From the IMG/VR virus record IMGVR_UViG_3300037882_000322, positions 1 to 22,228 of that record: a stretch of 22,228 nucleotides of DNA; one strand, written 5' to 3'. A model generated the notes under the pieces. The model searched no databases. It worked only from the letters and a program-made list of their open reading frames with translations, and was not told the DNA's origin. Positions 22,093 through 22,228 of this stretch are shown piece by piece (within the stretch, counting starts at the first letter, position 1; every line of letters begins with the position of its first letter). The position numbers were made by a program, and so were the translations under genes. Source of the stretch: a virus.

Positions 22093-22228
22093 AATACATA
22101 AGTTATACTTTTGTTTCGTTTAGCGAATAGTTAAGCAAAATTTGCTTCGCACCGAGCGTTTCGCCTTATTACATAAGTCTACCAACACTCTAATTTTGCT
22201 TAACGCTCCGAGTTTCACTCGATGCACG
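22093..22228. repeat. Non-coding tract with inverted and direct repeats
   Basis: No ORF is visible. A 13-bp inverted repeat (GTTAAGCAAAATT at 22130-22142, AATTTTGCTTAAC at 22192-22204) encloses 49 bases. The left arm overlaps the palindrome AAGCAAAATTTGCTT (22133-22147). TACATAAGT occurs at 22095-22103 and 22170-22178. CCGAG occurs at 22152 and 22208, and CGAGT-TTC-ACTCG (22209-22221) is a small hairpin. A TAnnTTTG box (TACTTTTG, 22106-22113) points rightward out of the window. GC content is higher than in the phage genes. It could be an operator region, attachment site or replication origin; the window edge cuts it off. Confidence 0.55.

Noticed and set aside
22130-22204. Integron attC site suggested by GTTAAGC and GCTTAAC boxes
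   Set aside because: The box order is inverted relative to the outer RYYYAAC...GTTRRRY pair, the arms are perfectly complementary without extrahelical bases, no outer box pair is found, and no integrase or cassette is present.

Overview
The window is the structural half, plus one end of the replication module, of a double-stranded DNA tailed phage or prophage with siphovirus (long non-contractile tail) architecture and an HK97-type head. The DNA is AT-rich throughout. The promoters match the Bacteroidetes -7 consensus TAnnTTTG, Shine-Dalgarno sequences are weak or absent, and the proteins are rich in Lys/Asn/Ile. Together these point to a Flavobacteriia-type host; this is inferred from sequence style, not from a database match. 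No integrase, repressor or recognisable host gene is visible, so temperate or virulent lifestyle cannot be decided here.

Layout, nearly all on the + strand and tightly packed (ATGA or TAATG junctions, short overlaps). (1) 4-4290, DNA replication and processing: a VirE_N/PriCT primase fused to a superfamily 3 helicase, a small unknown protein, a SNF2-like superfamily 2 helicase, a VRR-NUC nuclease overlapping the helicase gene, and another small unknown protein. (2) 4322-8402, packaging and portal: unknown 70-residue protein, small and large terminase, HK97-type portal, Mu F/SPP1 gp7-type head morphogenesis protein. (3) 8445-10257, prohead protease and major capsid protein, closed by a strong intrinsic terminator. 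(4) 10342-12325, head completion and head-tail joining, including two small genes (51 and 56 codons). (5) 12404-15331, tail tube, a pair of tail assembly chaperone frames joined by a probable -1 frameshift on a run of nine A, and a 610-residue tape measure. (6) 15335-20692, tail tip/hub, a second tail-tube-like protein, two fibres that share an N-terminal anchor, and a fibre-associated protein. (7) 20689-21903, lysis: a two-TM protein, a TM plus coiled-coil protein, and a GH24 lysozyme. (8) 21904-22228, a convergent ribbon-helix-helix-like gene and a non-coding tract with inverted and direct repeats.

The most interesting regulatory signal is a family of five promoters at 4284, 6262, 8407, 12336 and 17504. 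Each carries a 17-bp palindrome related to TTTAGAATTATTCTAAA placed 8-9 bp upstream of a perfect TAnnTTTG box, so it occupies the place of the usual -33 element. They sit ahead of packaging, portal, protease/capsid, tail tube and second tube-like genes and look like a coordinated late regulon with its own activator or repressor. A sixth promoter without the palindrome is fused to the capsid terminator. This would allow the abundant proteins (capsid, tail tube) to be transcribed as separately dosed units within one continuous structural cluster.
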